Assembly (NCBI GenBank): GCA_958450325.1
Contig: OY288251.1
Coordinates: 70,015,666 to 70,079,665, forward strand
Direction of reading: 5' to 3'
Source: Agrostemma githago
Lineage: Eukaryota > Streptophyta > Magnoliopsida > Caryophyllales > Caryophyllaceae
DNA: 64,000 nt
Below, piece after piece: positions 21,920 through 34,000 of the stretch (its first letter is position 1; each line of letters starts with the position of its first letter). The notes under the pieces were generated by a model. The model was not told where the DNA came from. It searched no databases and saw only the letters and a program-made list of their open reading frames with translations. The translations under genes were made by a program, and so were the position numbers.

Positions 21920-23010
21920 CTGTTACGACAAACATCACGAAAATAGGAGGATAAGTAAGGTGAAGAACATAATCAAATGTAAAACAACAAAATCATGCCG
22001 GTGACATCACTCAACAAAATTAACACTGAGAACATAACGAAGTCGAATTTCAGCACCTTCCAAACTTGTAACACATTTAAGAAAAACAACTATCAGTAAA
22101 TTATAAAATCAGGGTGTGAAGCATCCATTGCATCAAATGTACTTAAAATCAAGCAAACAAACTTTGCGAACGACAATCAAACACAAAATAAAACCCTCGG
22201 TATAAAGAGAGGTGATGAAAAGTAGACAACCTTCAGCAACAACACCAGCCACGCTAAACGAAACAACAACATTCCACCGTCGAAACGAGTAACTAAAACA
22301 TAGAAGTTGCAAGATGAAAAACAAGCCATATTATAGCAAAAATACAAGAAAATACAAACAGAAACCCACAAAATGGTAAAAACACACACTATTTACGACG
22401 AAAGAGGCGAATGCAGAACATTAACAACCAATGTGAGACCATTCTGCACAATTTACGAAAATATAGACGAATATAATGCACAACGTCAAGTCGGATTCCA
22501 TCAAAAACTGTTCAACAATGGTGAATTACATGAACAATACCAAACAATTTCAGCAATCAGTCAAAAAAATCAACTGAAAAGTAAACAACAACCAATTATC
22601 AACAAACCCTAACTGCAACACCCACAAAAAAAAACACCACCAACAGCACACAAAAACGCGAATTCAAGTCCAAATTACTCTGAAACACTGAAACATTCAC
22701 AAAAACATGACAAAAAGACGAACGATCTAGCAAACAATCGAAACAATCATAAAAAATTCATAAAACATGAAAAAATACGAAAGGGGGAAAATCGAAAGAG
22801 TGATAATCGCAGATCTAGGGATAGAAGTGCAGAAAATAGTAAGAAGATTGAGCAGAAATTAGGGTTATCACCCACCGGAGAAGCGAAAGAGGGTTTTCTT
22901 CAAAAAGTAAAGTAAATGGACGCCGAGATGAACCACACCAGAGAGTGTGGAGAGAGAAAAGAAAAAAAGTTGATTGAAAAAAGAAAGAAAAAGGAGAAGA
23001 AAGTGGAGAG
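21920..23010 (-). other. AGO1 5' UTR intron and leader exon (predicted)
   Basis: Directly before the AGO1 start codon a 10-nt leader piece (21919-21910) is preceded by a good acceptor (GTAACAG). A candidate donor lies near 22871-22875 (GGTGGGTGATAA). The presumed leader exon then runs to about 23010, ahead of the TATA-like motif. The enclosed roughly 950-bp AT-rich intron holds no coding sequence. Exact borders need transcripts. Confidence 0.45.
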
Positions 23011-23036
23011 ACTTGGGAGATGTTGGTGAGTGAGTG

Positions 23037-23044
23037 TATATATA
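23037..23044 (-). promoter_or_regulatory. TATA-like box of AGO1
   Basis: TATATATA read on the AGO1 strand. It is preceded upstream by a CCAAT-type word (ACCAATTGGG at 23050-23059) and followed by the purine/pyrimidine-rich presumed leader. Position is consistent with a start site near 23010. Confidence 0.45.
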
Positions 23045-23157
23045 AAAAGAACCAATTGGGTGTGTGTTGCCTTGTGGTGTGGCCCAATGTATTGGATTCT
23101 TGGGTTGAGTTGGGTTGAGTCAAGGTCATTTGGGATAATAGACGGTCTCATTGTAAG

Positions 23158-23386
23158 TTTTTTTTATTATAAGGGAACCTGCATTCGCTACCTTTTGTAC
23201 GCTTTGGATAAATTTTGGGTGTACGCATATCCTGCAAACCGCGCACACCAGGTAAACCGTTCGTGGGTGACTGGTTCGAAACTTATAAGGCATAGTCCCA
23301 AACCAAACAATTCTCACAAGTCTGCGCTTGCACGCTTGCAGGAGCTTCGACCTAAGACCCTTGCGTTGGTGACCATAAGTTTATTG
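23158..23386 (-). mobile_element. SINE-like element, reverse orientation
   Basis: Read on the minus strand it begins AACTTATGGTCACCAACGCA, passes GACTTGTGAGAATTGT and GCGGTTTGC, and ends in an A-rich tail near 23163. The same order of words occurs in the element at 49735-49938, so the two are copies of one family. A B-box-like GTCGAAGCTCC is present. No clear target duplication was found. Confidence 0.55.
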
Positions 23387-24386
23387 TGAGATCTCTCATA
23401 TAGGGTGGATAAGGGTGGTTATCATTTTAGAATTTAGTGAGTTGTATAGTATGTCTCACACTAAACGTATTGTGAGAGGGTCTCACACGAGACTTGTTTG
23501 GGAAATCGTCTTGGAGACGGTGGGTGAACATGAAATGAGATAAATCCTAAGATATGTTACTAATTAGGGGCGAGAGCGAAAGTTAGCTACGTGCTATGAA
23601 TTTGTTGTCTAACACAATGTTGTTGCGTTGACGTAAAACGAGTTAAATCATATGACAGTGGTGTTTCTAATTTGGATTGCGAGTGAGGTTTGGTTACGTA
23701 CTATGAACCTGGTACGAGGCGCTTTTGTCGAATATTAAGCGATAAGAGAGTTATCCCAGTGTTTAGGGTGCGGAATTATGTCAACATTAACGCGTATGAT
23801 TTTGGATGAAAAGTCGTTGTTGTGTTCTTTTTCGTTAATGTTCGGGGATACCTTATTTCGTTAATCATTTTACACATTATTCGGTAAAAAAATATAAACG
23901 TTGGTTACATGATATGAAATATGGACATGATTCGGCTAACTTGTTTGAATTATTCGAGATTTTTCTAAAAATATAAACATTTCCTTTCGCCATATGGCTT
24001 GCCCCAAGGTTTAGTCCGCTTTGTTCTCCCTCGACAGTCTCTCATACAATAATCTAGTGGCGAATCTACATGGCTATCACCTTTTCAACCACATTACAAA
24101 TACTTTTAAAAGGACTTAGGTTATGTTCTTTTGGACTAAAGTAGGCCGAACTGAAGTGAGCTGAAGTGAGACAAAATGAGTCTATTAAGGCTGAACTGAA
24201 CTGAAATGAGCTGGAAATAAGTTGAAAAGACCAGAGCCTTAATGGTTCATTCGTTGGGGATTTCTAGAAAAAATCTCGTCAACATTTGCATCCGATTCAT
24301 CAGTTAAAAACCATCCCGAGCCTTTGCATTGTCACCCAATCAGAGAACGGACAACTAATGCTTTCCCAAAGAATGATTAAAACATA

Positions 24387-24584
24387 CTCCCTTCGTCCCA
24401 ATGAATTGTTTGCCTATTCCATATTGGGACGTCTCAATGAATTGTTTGCCTTTCTATTTTAGGAATGTTTTTTATGTGTAACTTTACCATTTTCATGAGT
24501 TTTGTTCCACATGTCACTCCCTCATTGGATTTCTTGCCCTTGATGCCAAAAGCAAAGGCAAACAATTCATTAGAACGAAGGGAG
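24387..24584. mobile_element. Stowaway MITE, first of a tandem pair
   Basis: 198 bp with TA at both flanks (24385-24386 and 24585-24586). The terminal inverted repeat begins CTCCCTTCGTCCCAATGAAT and its reverse partner is ATTCATTAGAACGAAGGGAG. An internal copy of the terminal motif (CTCAATGAATTGTTTGCC) gives a strong fold-back. No coding capacity. Confidence 0.85.
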
Positions 24585-24608
24585 TACCAAAGATCTCTCA
24601 GTCTAGTA

Positions 24609-24804
24609 CTCCCTCCATTGTAATGAATTGTTTGCCTATTCCATATTGGGACATCTCAATGAATTGTTTGTCTTTCTATTTTAGGAATGCTTTTTATATG
24701 CAATTTGATTTTCTCACGAGTTTTCCTCTACATGTCACTCCCTCATTGGATCCCTACCCTTGGTGCCAAAAAGAAAGACAAACAATTCATTGGAACGGAT
24801 GGAG
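24609..24804. mobile_element. Stowaway MITE, second of a tandem pair
   Basis: 196 bp, TA-flanked (24607-24608 and 24805-24806), same orientation as and very similar to the element ending 24 bp upstream. Ends read CTCCCTCCATTGTAATGAAT and ATTCATTGGAACGGATGGAG. The pair lies about 300 bp before the NRDE2 start codon, so it may sit in the promoter. Confidence 0.85.
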
Positions 24805-25089
24805 TAGTCAAGACTCAAGACTACCTAAGACCAGGTACTCTATGCTGTAATACGACTAAGTGCGCGTTTAGAAGTCTCCAGTTGGATGTGCATGGACCGA
24901 TGTGGGCCTCCGGTTTAGAAGCTTTGGGGCAATTACCAAAAACAAACCCTTAAAAAGGCCGGCTCAACCCAAGAGAAACAGGACCAGCCCAAAATTACTC
25001 CGACCCGAACTCATTGAGACCCTTCACTCTAAAAGTACCAACCCGTATTTTCGCAAGTAATAATCCGTATCACAGTATCACTGACTCGC

Positions 25090-28000
25090 ATGGACGAACC
25101 AAAAATTCCCTCCTCAACACCACCGTCCCTCTTCCCCGTCTCCACCACCACCGCCGCCGCCGCCTCAACCACCCCGCCACCTCTCTTCCCCATTTCCGCC
25201 ACCGCCGTCGCATCCGCCACACCTCAATGGCTCCACAACTCCAGCTTCACCACCGACCTCTCCACCATCTCCACCGCCCCCGCCACCGCCGTCGCTGACG
25301 ATATCGACATCGATTCGGAACCCGAACCGATACCAAAACCGAAACCGAAACCGTCGTACGAGCTTCTGGAATCTTCCGAGGAAGAGAGAAGTGATAAACG
25401 AAGGAAGCATTCGAAGAGGAAAAAGAAGGAGAAACGGAAGAGAAATGATGATGATGATGTTGCGCGGTTTTCGTATGGTTCGAGGAAATCTGGTGTTCGT
25501 GCTTGGGATGATTCTCACAATAAACCGACGAAGGATTATTACTTTGATTCTCGTGGCGATCCTGATAATTTGGCCTTTGGTTGCTTGTATAGGTATGGAT
25601 TTTCAGTTTTTACACGCAGTTTTGATGATTTTACGCCGATTTGTGCTAATTTGAGTTGATAATTTGATGCCGCCTTTTGATTTATTGCTTATATGAACAC
25701 TTCAATTGACTAATTTCAGGGACTATGACTGTACTTAGCATCAAATTGTATTTCAATTGAGTTTAGTGCGATGAATATCGAGTAATTAATGAACGCCATT
25801 GATTGAATTGAATTGCTGATTAGATAGAACATGCCATTTCGAAATAATTTGAGCTGATGATTTGATACTGCCTTTGCTTTATTATTGTTTATATGAACAC
25901 CTCCAATGACTAATTTTAGTGCTGGAGTATTGAGTTTAGAGAGGTTTTACTAAATGCGGAGATGTTTGTCGATTGAAATTATAGTGACGAGTTTAGTAGG
26001 AGTGGATGAAGGCCATTGTTGTATCGAATTTAGAGTTATGAAGCACATTTGTCAATACAGGGTGTTGATTACACGGAGTTCTGGTTTGTACTGGTTTGAG
26101 TTGATGATTTGATACAACCTTTGATTTTTTTTGGCTATATGAACACTTCAATCGACTAAGTTTAGTATTGGAGCGTTGAATTTAGACTGCAATGAGTTAG
26201 TAAATGTGGAAATGCTTGTGAATTTGGAGAAAAGATAAATGCTATCGTTGTATCAATTTAGGGTGACTAGTTTATATATTTGTCTATACAAGGTTATTTC
26301 AGTTTAGGGGTACAGGTTGATATTGAAAGAGGGAAGGTAATTGAAATGTAGGTTACTGTGTTGCGTTTTGCACACTTGATATATATGAGTAGTGATATAT
26401 ATTCACTTTTCGCACACATAGGATGGACATTGTGCGGTATAAGCATGAAGATTCCACAAGATTGACGAGTGATCTTCAAATATATTCTCGATTGAGCCAT
26501 CAAAGTTTGCTTTTAAGAGGAGAGCTTGATGTGGATAGACTGGATGCACAAACGAAGTCTAGTGGGCGCTATTGGTCCGCCAAATATTCAGCTCTAGAGC
26601 GAGATAGGAACTTTAAGCACATTCGGGTTGTTGCACCAAAGAAGCATGTACAGATAATGCTTGATGATTTCATTCCATTATCTGGGGAAGTTGAAAATAG
26701 CGTCTCCAATTCTGGACCTCTTGTGATTGAGGAGTCCTGGGAAGATGAGGTATTGCGAAAAACCAGAGATTTCAACAAAATGACTAGGGAACATCCCTAT
26801 AACGTTAAAGCATGGCTAGATTTCGCAGAGTTCCAAGACAAGGTAGCAAGTAGGCAACCCCAGAAGGGTGCACGCTTGCAGACACTTGAGAAAAAGATTA
26901 GCATATTGGAGAAAGCGGTTGAACTCAATCCAGAAGATGAAGATCTGGTAATCTGTCTTCTGAAAGCTTATGGGACCAAGGATAGTGCAGATGTTCTTAT
27001 AGGTAGATGGGAAAAGGTCCTTATGCAACACTCTGGAAGTCACAAGTTGTGGAGGGAGTTTTTACACGTGGTTCAGGGAGACTTCTCCAGTTTCAAAGTC
27101 TCCGAGCTCCGGAAAATGTTTGTACACGCAATTCAAGCTCTCTCTGCTGCATCTAGCAAGAAGCATAGGCAGGTTCTTACTCTCATCTTATTCTACAGAT
27201 TTGAATGTAGATACTCAGTGAGTTGGTTGTGCTGGTTTCCCTTTCTTGTTTTGTTCATATTTCACATTTCCAGTTTTGTGTTGTTTTATTTTTGTGGACT
27301 CGAGAGGTGTATTGTTTTATTGGATGTTGGTTCTCAAGGTATTTATATTTATAATTGGCTATCACTCGACTACTAAAAGGAAAGTAATAAAGTCTTCGAG
27401 GGTGTGTTTGGACTTTGAATACAAAAAGATTATGGAAATGGAGGGGAAAGAGATGGAGAGCGAGCGACAACGAGGCAAGGGAACAAATGAGGTGTCCTTC
27501 CTCATATTTCTACGTTGTTTGATGATACAGACGACTCCATACAACTATTGTTTATTATTGTTCTTGAAATAGAAAATTTAGATGAATGATTAGAGCAGTG
27601 AGGCTGCTAAGAGCCATAACTCCCTTCTTTAGGCGTTGAAGATTTAATTAATTTCTGTCACACTTCCTTTTGATCCATTTCCTTAATTCCTTCCATTCTC
27701 ACTTTTTAGTATCACCTCCCTGTCATGCAAGTGGCCCATCTACTTTTTTCTCCCCTCTACGTTTGTGTTGTAGTACGGAGTATTTTTTTTAAAAGAATGG
27801 TGCCATACTGGAAGTGGTAGCAATCAAAGAAAAGGACAAAGTAACATTTACTTGCTTTTGTTATCACTTGGCGGTATTGATAACAAGCTCTTTGTCCCAC
27901 TCTCTCCCCTATGTCTCTTACACAACAGACACATCACCAGATGATAATCACTGTCCGCCATGGATGAGTGTTGGATGGTGAAGGGACTTGGAGGCGACAT

Positions 28001-31000
28001 GGTCATGGTGGTCTCACTTTATGATTGTAGTATAAGTGATCTTTTTGGGAGTGATGTTAGTGGGGAAGTTGGTGCTTGTCAATGTCGGCAGGGTAATGGC
28101 GAATCCACGTAATAGATTTAGGATTCGAAATCCTTCATTTTCCCTTGCTAAAAGAAGGATAAGGTTGCATACATCAGACTTCCTGTTAGCTTGCACTTCA
28201 TGGGTGCCCTTGAGAAACTGGAATAATGTTTTATTCGTCATTCCGTAGTTTGACCTGTGAAAAAGTTGAATCAAATGCCTTCCCAACACGAATAAGGGGA
28301 CCTGTTTGAGCTTTAACTGTCTCTACTGATGTGTTTATGGGAGTAGGATCATAGCGACTCTATATGTCCCAGCTAGTTGATTATTTCGTCTTGGTACTTG
28401 TGCAGGGTCATCCAGCTGAGGGACCTCCTTGTGTAGACCAAGTGGACATTGACATTGAACACGGTATTGTTGATATCTTTCTCAGTCTCTGTAGGTTTGA
28501 GTGGCAAGCAGGCTATCACGAGTTAGCAACTGCATTGTTTCAGGCCGAAATAGAATATTGTTTGTTTTCTCCTCCTCTACATCTCACTGAGCAGAGCAAG
28601 AAACGTTTGTTTGAGCATTTCTGGAATGCTAATGGTGCACGACTTGGAGAAGATGGTGCACTTGGCTGGTCTAACTGGTTAGAGAAGGAGGAAGAAACAA
28701 GACAAAATCTTCTTCGGAAAACATCTTTAGAGGAGGATGAACAAGGGGGTTGGAGTGGGTGGTTTGCACCTTCATCTAATGACAAGGACAATTCACCCCA
28801 GTCAGACAAAGTAGACGATTCTGATATGGCTGTAGACGGCATGGAAGAAGAAAAAGAGAACGGGGACGCAAATCTTGAAGAGGATGATGCTTCTTTGCTT
28901 AGAATGCTGGGTATTGATGCTGATGCTGAGACTAACGGTGAAGTCCATGACCCGACAACATGGGTTAGATGGTCAGAGGCAGAGTCATTGAAAGATCGCG
29001 ATCAGTGGATGCCTGTTCGTGGGAACTCTGGTACTCTTCTTACCTTTCACTGTTTTGTTTTTCCATTTCTATTCACATGTGCTCGTGCATTATTCTTTTG
29101 TTCACTTTTGTTTATCACAAAAAACTATGTAAATTTCCGAACACTGAGGTTGGGGATTCTTTATGCTTTTACCAAATTGCAGAGGTTTCCCCTAGTGGCG
29201 AGGAAATGGTAGAAGCAGATGAGCAGTTTTCTAGAGTCGTATTCTATGAGGACATTAGTGACTATCTTTTCTCATTGAGCTCCGCTGAGGCTCGTTTATC
29301 ACTTGTTATGCAGTTCATCGATTTCTTTGGTGTGGACATATCTCAATGGTTAGTATTCACGCTCAAATCTTTTTTTCTTATGCTGTCAAAATTGCTATTT
29401 GCCAGTAAGTCTAACTATTTGGTGATAGAAGCGCTTTGAAATCTTAACGCAGTTGTTTGTTGGCATATTGACTTATTTTTATATTTGTTTTTAGTTTTTT
29501 ACAATGAAAATGTGTTTACTCTAAGACATGAGTTAATATGGAAAACATTGGAACAGATTATCAATATGGAAATTGTGTTGCACAATGTTTTGTATTAATG
29601 ATCAAGTATTAAGCTATCTATGGGGATTTTAAGGACAATTCAAGAATGAAGGTCGAACATGGTAAAGAGGATGTGATGCCTTGGAATGATTGGAATGATG
29701 ATGGGAGTAGCTCTTTTTTTCTGCTTTTGAAGATAAGTCCTACTAGGGATGATCATCTCTTGGTCTTTTGTCCCTTGGACTCTGGTGCTATCTTAGTTGA
29801 TTGTTTCTCTCTCCTTTTTTGGAATGTATTTGGTTCAAACTTAAAGAGTTAAAGATGTTCTCGTGGCCTGTAAAACGAGGGTGGAGAAAATGTATGCTTG
29901 CTAGTGTGGCGCATCGTGTCACTGTCTATCTGGCTTTATATATATCTATGTTACTCTGATAGTCTGATTGGTCTCCATGACACGGTGTCGGATTATTGGC
30001 TACAGATGTTCTCTGTGAAAATTTCAAAATTTTTGGTCTAAAATGAAGTGTTGTGCCGTATCGGATACGTGACATGGCAGCTACATGAAGTATCAGAGTA
30101 AGTAACATAGGTATATACTGAAGAAATAAACCATTCAACTCTATTAGAACCTAAATTTCAGCCTGTAAGGATTTTGTGTTTCTAGTGTCACATTTGTGGA
30201 ATGACCCATTTCATTTTGTGATTTTGTTGACATCTGCTTCTTGATTTTGAGGGCTTGTTTTAATTTGATGTTTTCGCGCTTTCTCCACATCTGTATAAAG
30301 TAGCAGTAATTCATGTGATTCTTGATGCAATTTTTGTGATTGACCATTTAGAAACATATTTGCTTTAGTGTTGTTATCATTGGGATAAGATTGCCTATGC
30401 CCGACTCCCCATGCCTCTACCATTTGTGGGAGTCCTTGCGGCAGTGGAGTCATGATGCTGCTGTTGGGAAAGCTGCCCATAGGAAGCTTATGTTTTGTGT
30501 TTCTTGATGTAGTCAGCCCAGTCCTTTGCTCTCCACTTCTACCATTTGTATCTCTTCATAAAGTGGTTGGCTTATAAATCTATGTCTGTATTGCAGCAGT
30601 GGCACAAACTCTTCAAGTTGGAATGAGAAAATTCTAAGTTTGGAGACACTACCTGACTCTATTATGAAGTATATTGGAAATTTGAATGGTGCTGGAAAAC
30701 TAGAAAGTGGCTCAAGCACTCTCAGCCTGGATTCTGTATTGCAAAGTCCAGATAGCTCTGCAAGGAGAGAAATAATGAATTTTCTGCGTAATGCATCTCT
30801 CCTTTGTTTAAAAGTCTTCCCGCGGAATCCCAAGTTAGAAGAGGCTATTCTATGTGCCGAAGAAAAGGCTAAAGTAGGAATTAATACATTGCAACAAACA
30901 GTTATGCCTTCTCGCGCTTTAGCGAAGAACCTTTTAAAAAGTGATCGGCAGGTGATTTTGATTTTCAATCATGTTACTTTTTTGAAAGATAATTACTTAA

Positions 31001-34000
31001 AAACCATGATTAAGAATTCCAAAGATTTGAGCAAAAGAAAACTATTTACTCTGTATTTTGAAGGACCTCATATGTTTCTCTATATTCACTAAAGCTGGCA
31101 CATATGTTTACTAGGATGTCTTATTATGTGGAGTATATGCGCGAAGGGAGGCTGCTTTTGGGAATATTGACCTTGCCAGAAAAGTGTTTGACATGGCACT
31201 GTCATCAATAAGTGGATTGCACACGGTATCATGTTTTATCTGGCACCTCGCTCTTTCCAATCTTTCTCTTTTATTGTCGGTTTATCTGTCTGGTTCATAC
31301 TTTAAAAAAAGTACTGTATGAAGTTAGCCAATAATGGGAAACAAACCACACTAGCATAGTAGCATTTAAAAAAAAATTAAACTATTGTTGTACATTGGTA
31401 CTCCCTTCGTTTCAACAGATTCTTTACACTTATAGTCCTTTGTGAAGAATCTTTTGATTCAGAGAGAGTGTGAACTTATCATGTCATTGTTCATATTGCA
31501 GGCTGTGTTAATCACTTTCACACCATCGCTGTACTTATCTCAAGTAATCTTTACTTAGCCTTGTGGGTCTTTCCTAACGACTAGCATTATGCTTCCATTT
31601 TTTGCCAAACAGGAAAATCAATATACCCCGCTGCTTTATCTCTGGTACTCAGAAATGGAACTTGCTGGTAGCCTTAGTAGTGATTCAGAGTCTACCTCAC
31701 GTGCAATGCACATATTATCTTGCTTAGGGAGTGGCACTGCATACATCCCATATAAAGGGCGACCACCAGGCACTCTACTGCTCAGGGCACACCAAGGTTT
31801 CAAAGAGCACATAAATGCCGTGAGATCCTCATGGGCACGCGAGCTTGTGAGTGATGGTTCTGTTGCTCTTGTCTGTTCAGCTGCCCTGTTTGAACAGTTG
31901 ACAGCTGGATGGGCTGCTGGAGTCAAAATTCTTTCTGATGCTCTTTCTATGGTGCTTCCAGGTATCACTTTCGTGTATACATGCCCTCGCTAATGATTAG
32001 TGATATTTATATTTAAATTTCAATCATCTTATATCTCCTTTTCTGCTTGTTTCTTTCAAGGCCATTTCCGTTTGAGCAGCCACAATGGTAGGAGCTTATT
32101 ATCGGCCCTACCATTGACATATCATCTTACGTCATCAATTTTAAAAACACTCCTCTTAAAACCTACCTTTGAGGCTTTGACAATGGGAAAGGCTCGAACA
32201 AATTTTAAAATTGGATCTACCTTCTCTACTCTTGTTTTCCCAAAACCAAGGAAACAACTTCTGAATAGAGTAACTACTGGCTACTCCTAAATAAGGAGTG
32301 GTCCTTACTCTCTAAGTGGCCATGTCTTCCCTAAAAGCTCCTTAATAAAGATCAATTGACCTCCTGAATTAACCCAGTCTAAACCCTGAATTACAGTTAG
32401 ATGGGTTAACCTCCTGTATTTCTTTAGGTAAAGGGATACTGGAGTCCCCTTTGATAAACCAATATCATTTTATTTCACATAACCTCTGAAAAGCATTTAG
32501 CGCCGAGAAAATGGCCAAAGAACCTTCCACAATTTTTAATTTTTTTCTTCTCATTTTCTCATTTCAACTACAATGCTAGTATATGGAACATGTTGTCGTC
32601 ATCGGCCCATTTAGAGGCATTATATAATCCTTTTTTTTGTACGGGCAACAAGGCTGTAGTTTCCATTTTTGATAGAGCCAAAGTAGTTTCCATTTTTTGG
32701 TTGTGGATTATCAATAATTAAGTAAAATGGTCCATGAAACTCGCTGCATATATATTTTCATTTTGAACTAACTAGGAGGGTCATTTGATGAGTTCTGGAA
32801 ACAACTTTTATTACGGGTCATCAGGAAGGAAACTACCTCTCTAAGGTAACAACTCATGAATAAGGCTGTGTACATCCTACCTCCATGAGCCTTTATGGCT
32901 CTGGGATAATGCTTTGTAGTTATGGTTTTTGTATTTGCAACTTTGAACCGCTGTCGAAGCCAATCAGAACATCGAATTCTACATTTTTTTTTGTATAGCA
33001 ATTATTAAGTGTTTATGGAGAGTTATTATCTTAATTAGCTGCATTCCTGATTATTGTTGTAGAGAAAAAGAGAAAAAGCTATCAACTTGAAAATCTGCTC
33101 AACTACCAAGTGAGGATGCTTCAAAAGCATCATGGAGAAGCAACAATGTCAAAACTTGTACAATCTGTATTATCAGGGCTGCAAATATATCCCTTTAATC
33201 CGGAACTTTTTTGCTCCCTGGTGCATCTTTGTCATCTGCATACTGTACCCAACAAACTCCGTTGGATCTTTGATGACCTATGGCACAAGTAAGATCCTCG
33301 ATCTTTGTTCCTCTTTGGATGACAAAATGGAGTTATATTTGTATAAATATGTATCATTAATGTCCCATCTTTTACTTTTAAAAGAGTCACTGTCTATCTT
33401 TTAGAACATTGAATTGCTACCCATTTACTTCCTACATGCTTATTCGTATTATTGGTTGAAGGAGAGCTGGGAAGGTGATCCCCTAACCGTTCCCATGGGA
33501 GCCAATTGATTTCTACTTTTGGCACTTGTAGCCGATCTCCCTGGTCACCCCCTTCTAGCTCACGTTCAAGGAACTGCATATTGTCCTAGTGTCTTTGAAT
33601 ATGGCGAGGTAGGTATTGGATGTTTTAGATTCATCGGATAATCAGCGGGTTGACTTTGCAGTGAAGAGATGGCATGTGGGTCTAAAAGGTTGGTCAATGT
33701 TCAATCTAATCTTAAGAATGGTATTTAGATTTAGGGACTGTGAAGTATCATGTAGTGGCTGTGTTTGTTCAAGGCCAAAGCATGAAGGAGCCATGGGATA
33801 TGTTTAGGGTGATGTGGATAAGTGATTGGTTGAGAAGTTATATGTGATTGCCAATCTGTCATTGTTAGAAGAGCAACTTGGGTTTGGCTGCGGCGATAAT
33901 GAGACCAGATTATTATGGTGAAAATAGTTACAGTTGAGAATGCAACCATAGCGGAGCTTTAGGAGGCTAGCCCATAATGAGTCAACTGAGGCAAACATGT

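Noticed and set aside
21213..21954. Long open frames on both strands and in other frames over the AGO1 N-terminus
   Set aside because: They are shadows of the GC-rich coding minisatellite; only the minus-strand frame continues into PAZ and PIWI exons.
25165..25518. Minus-strand open frame opposite NRDE2 exon 1
   Set aside because: Low-complexity Gly/Arg product caused by Pro/Thr codons on the other strand; no homology.
31401..31470. Intact MITE beginning TACTCCCTTCGTTTCAACAG in NRDE2 intron 6
   Set aside because: No matching right terminus found; only a short internal hairpin.
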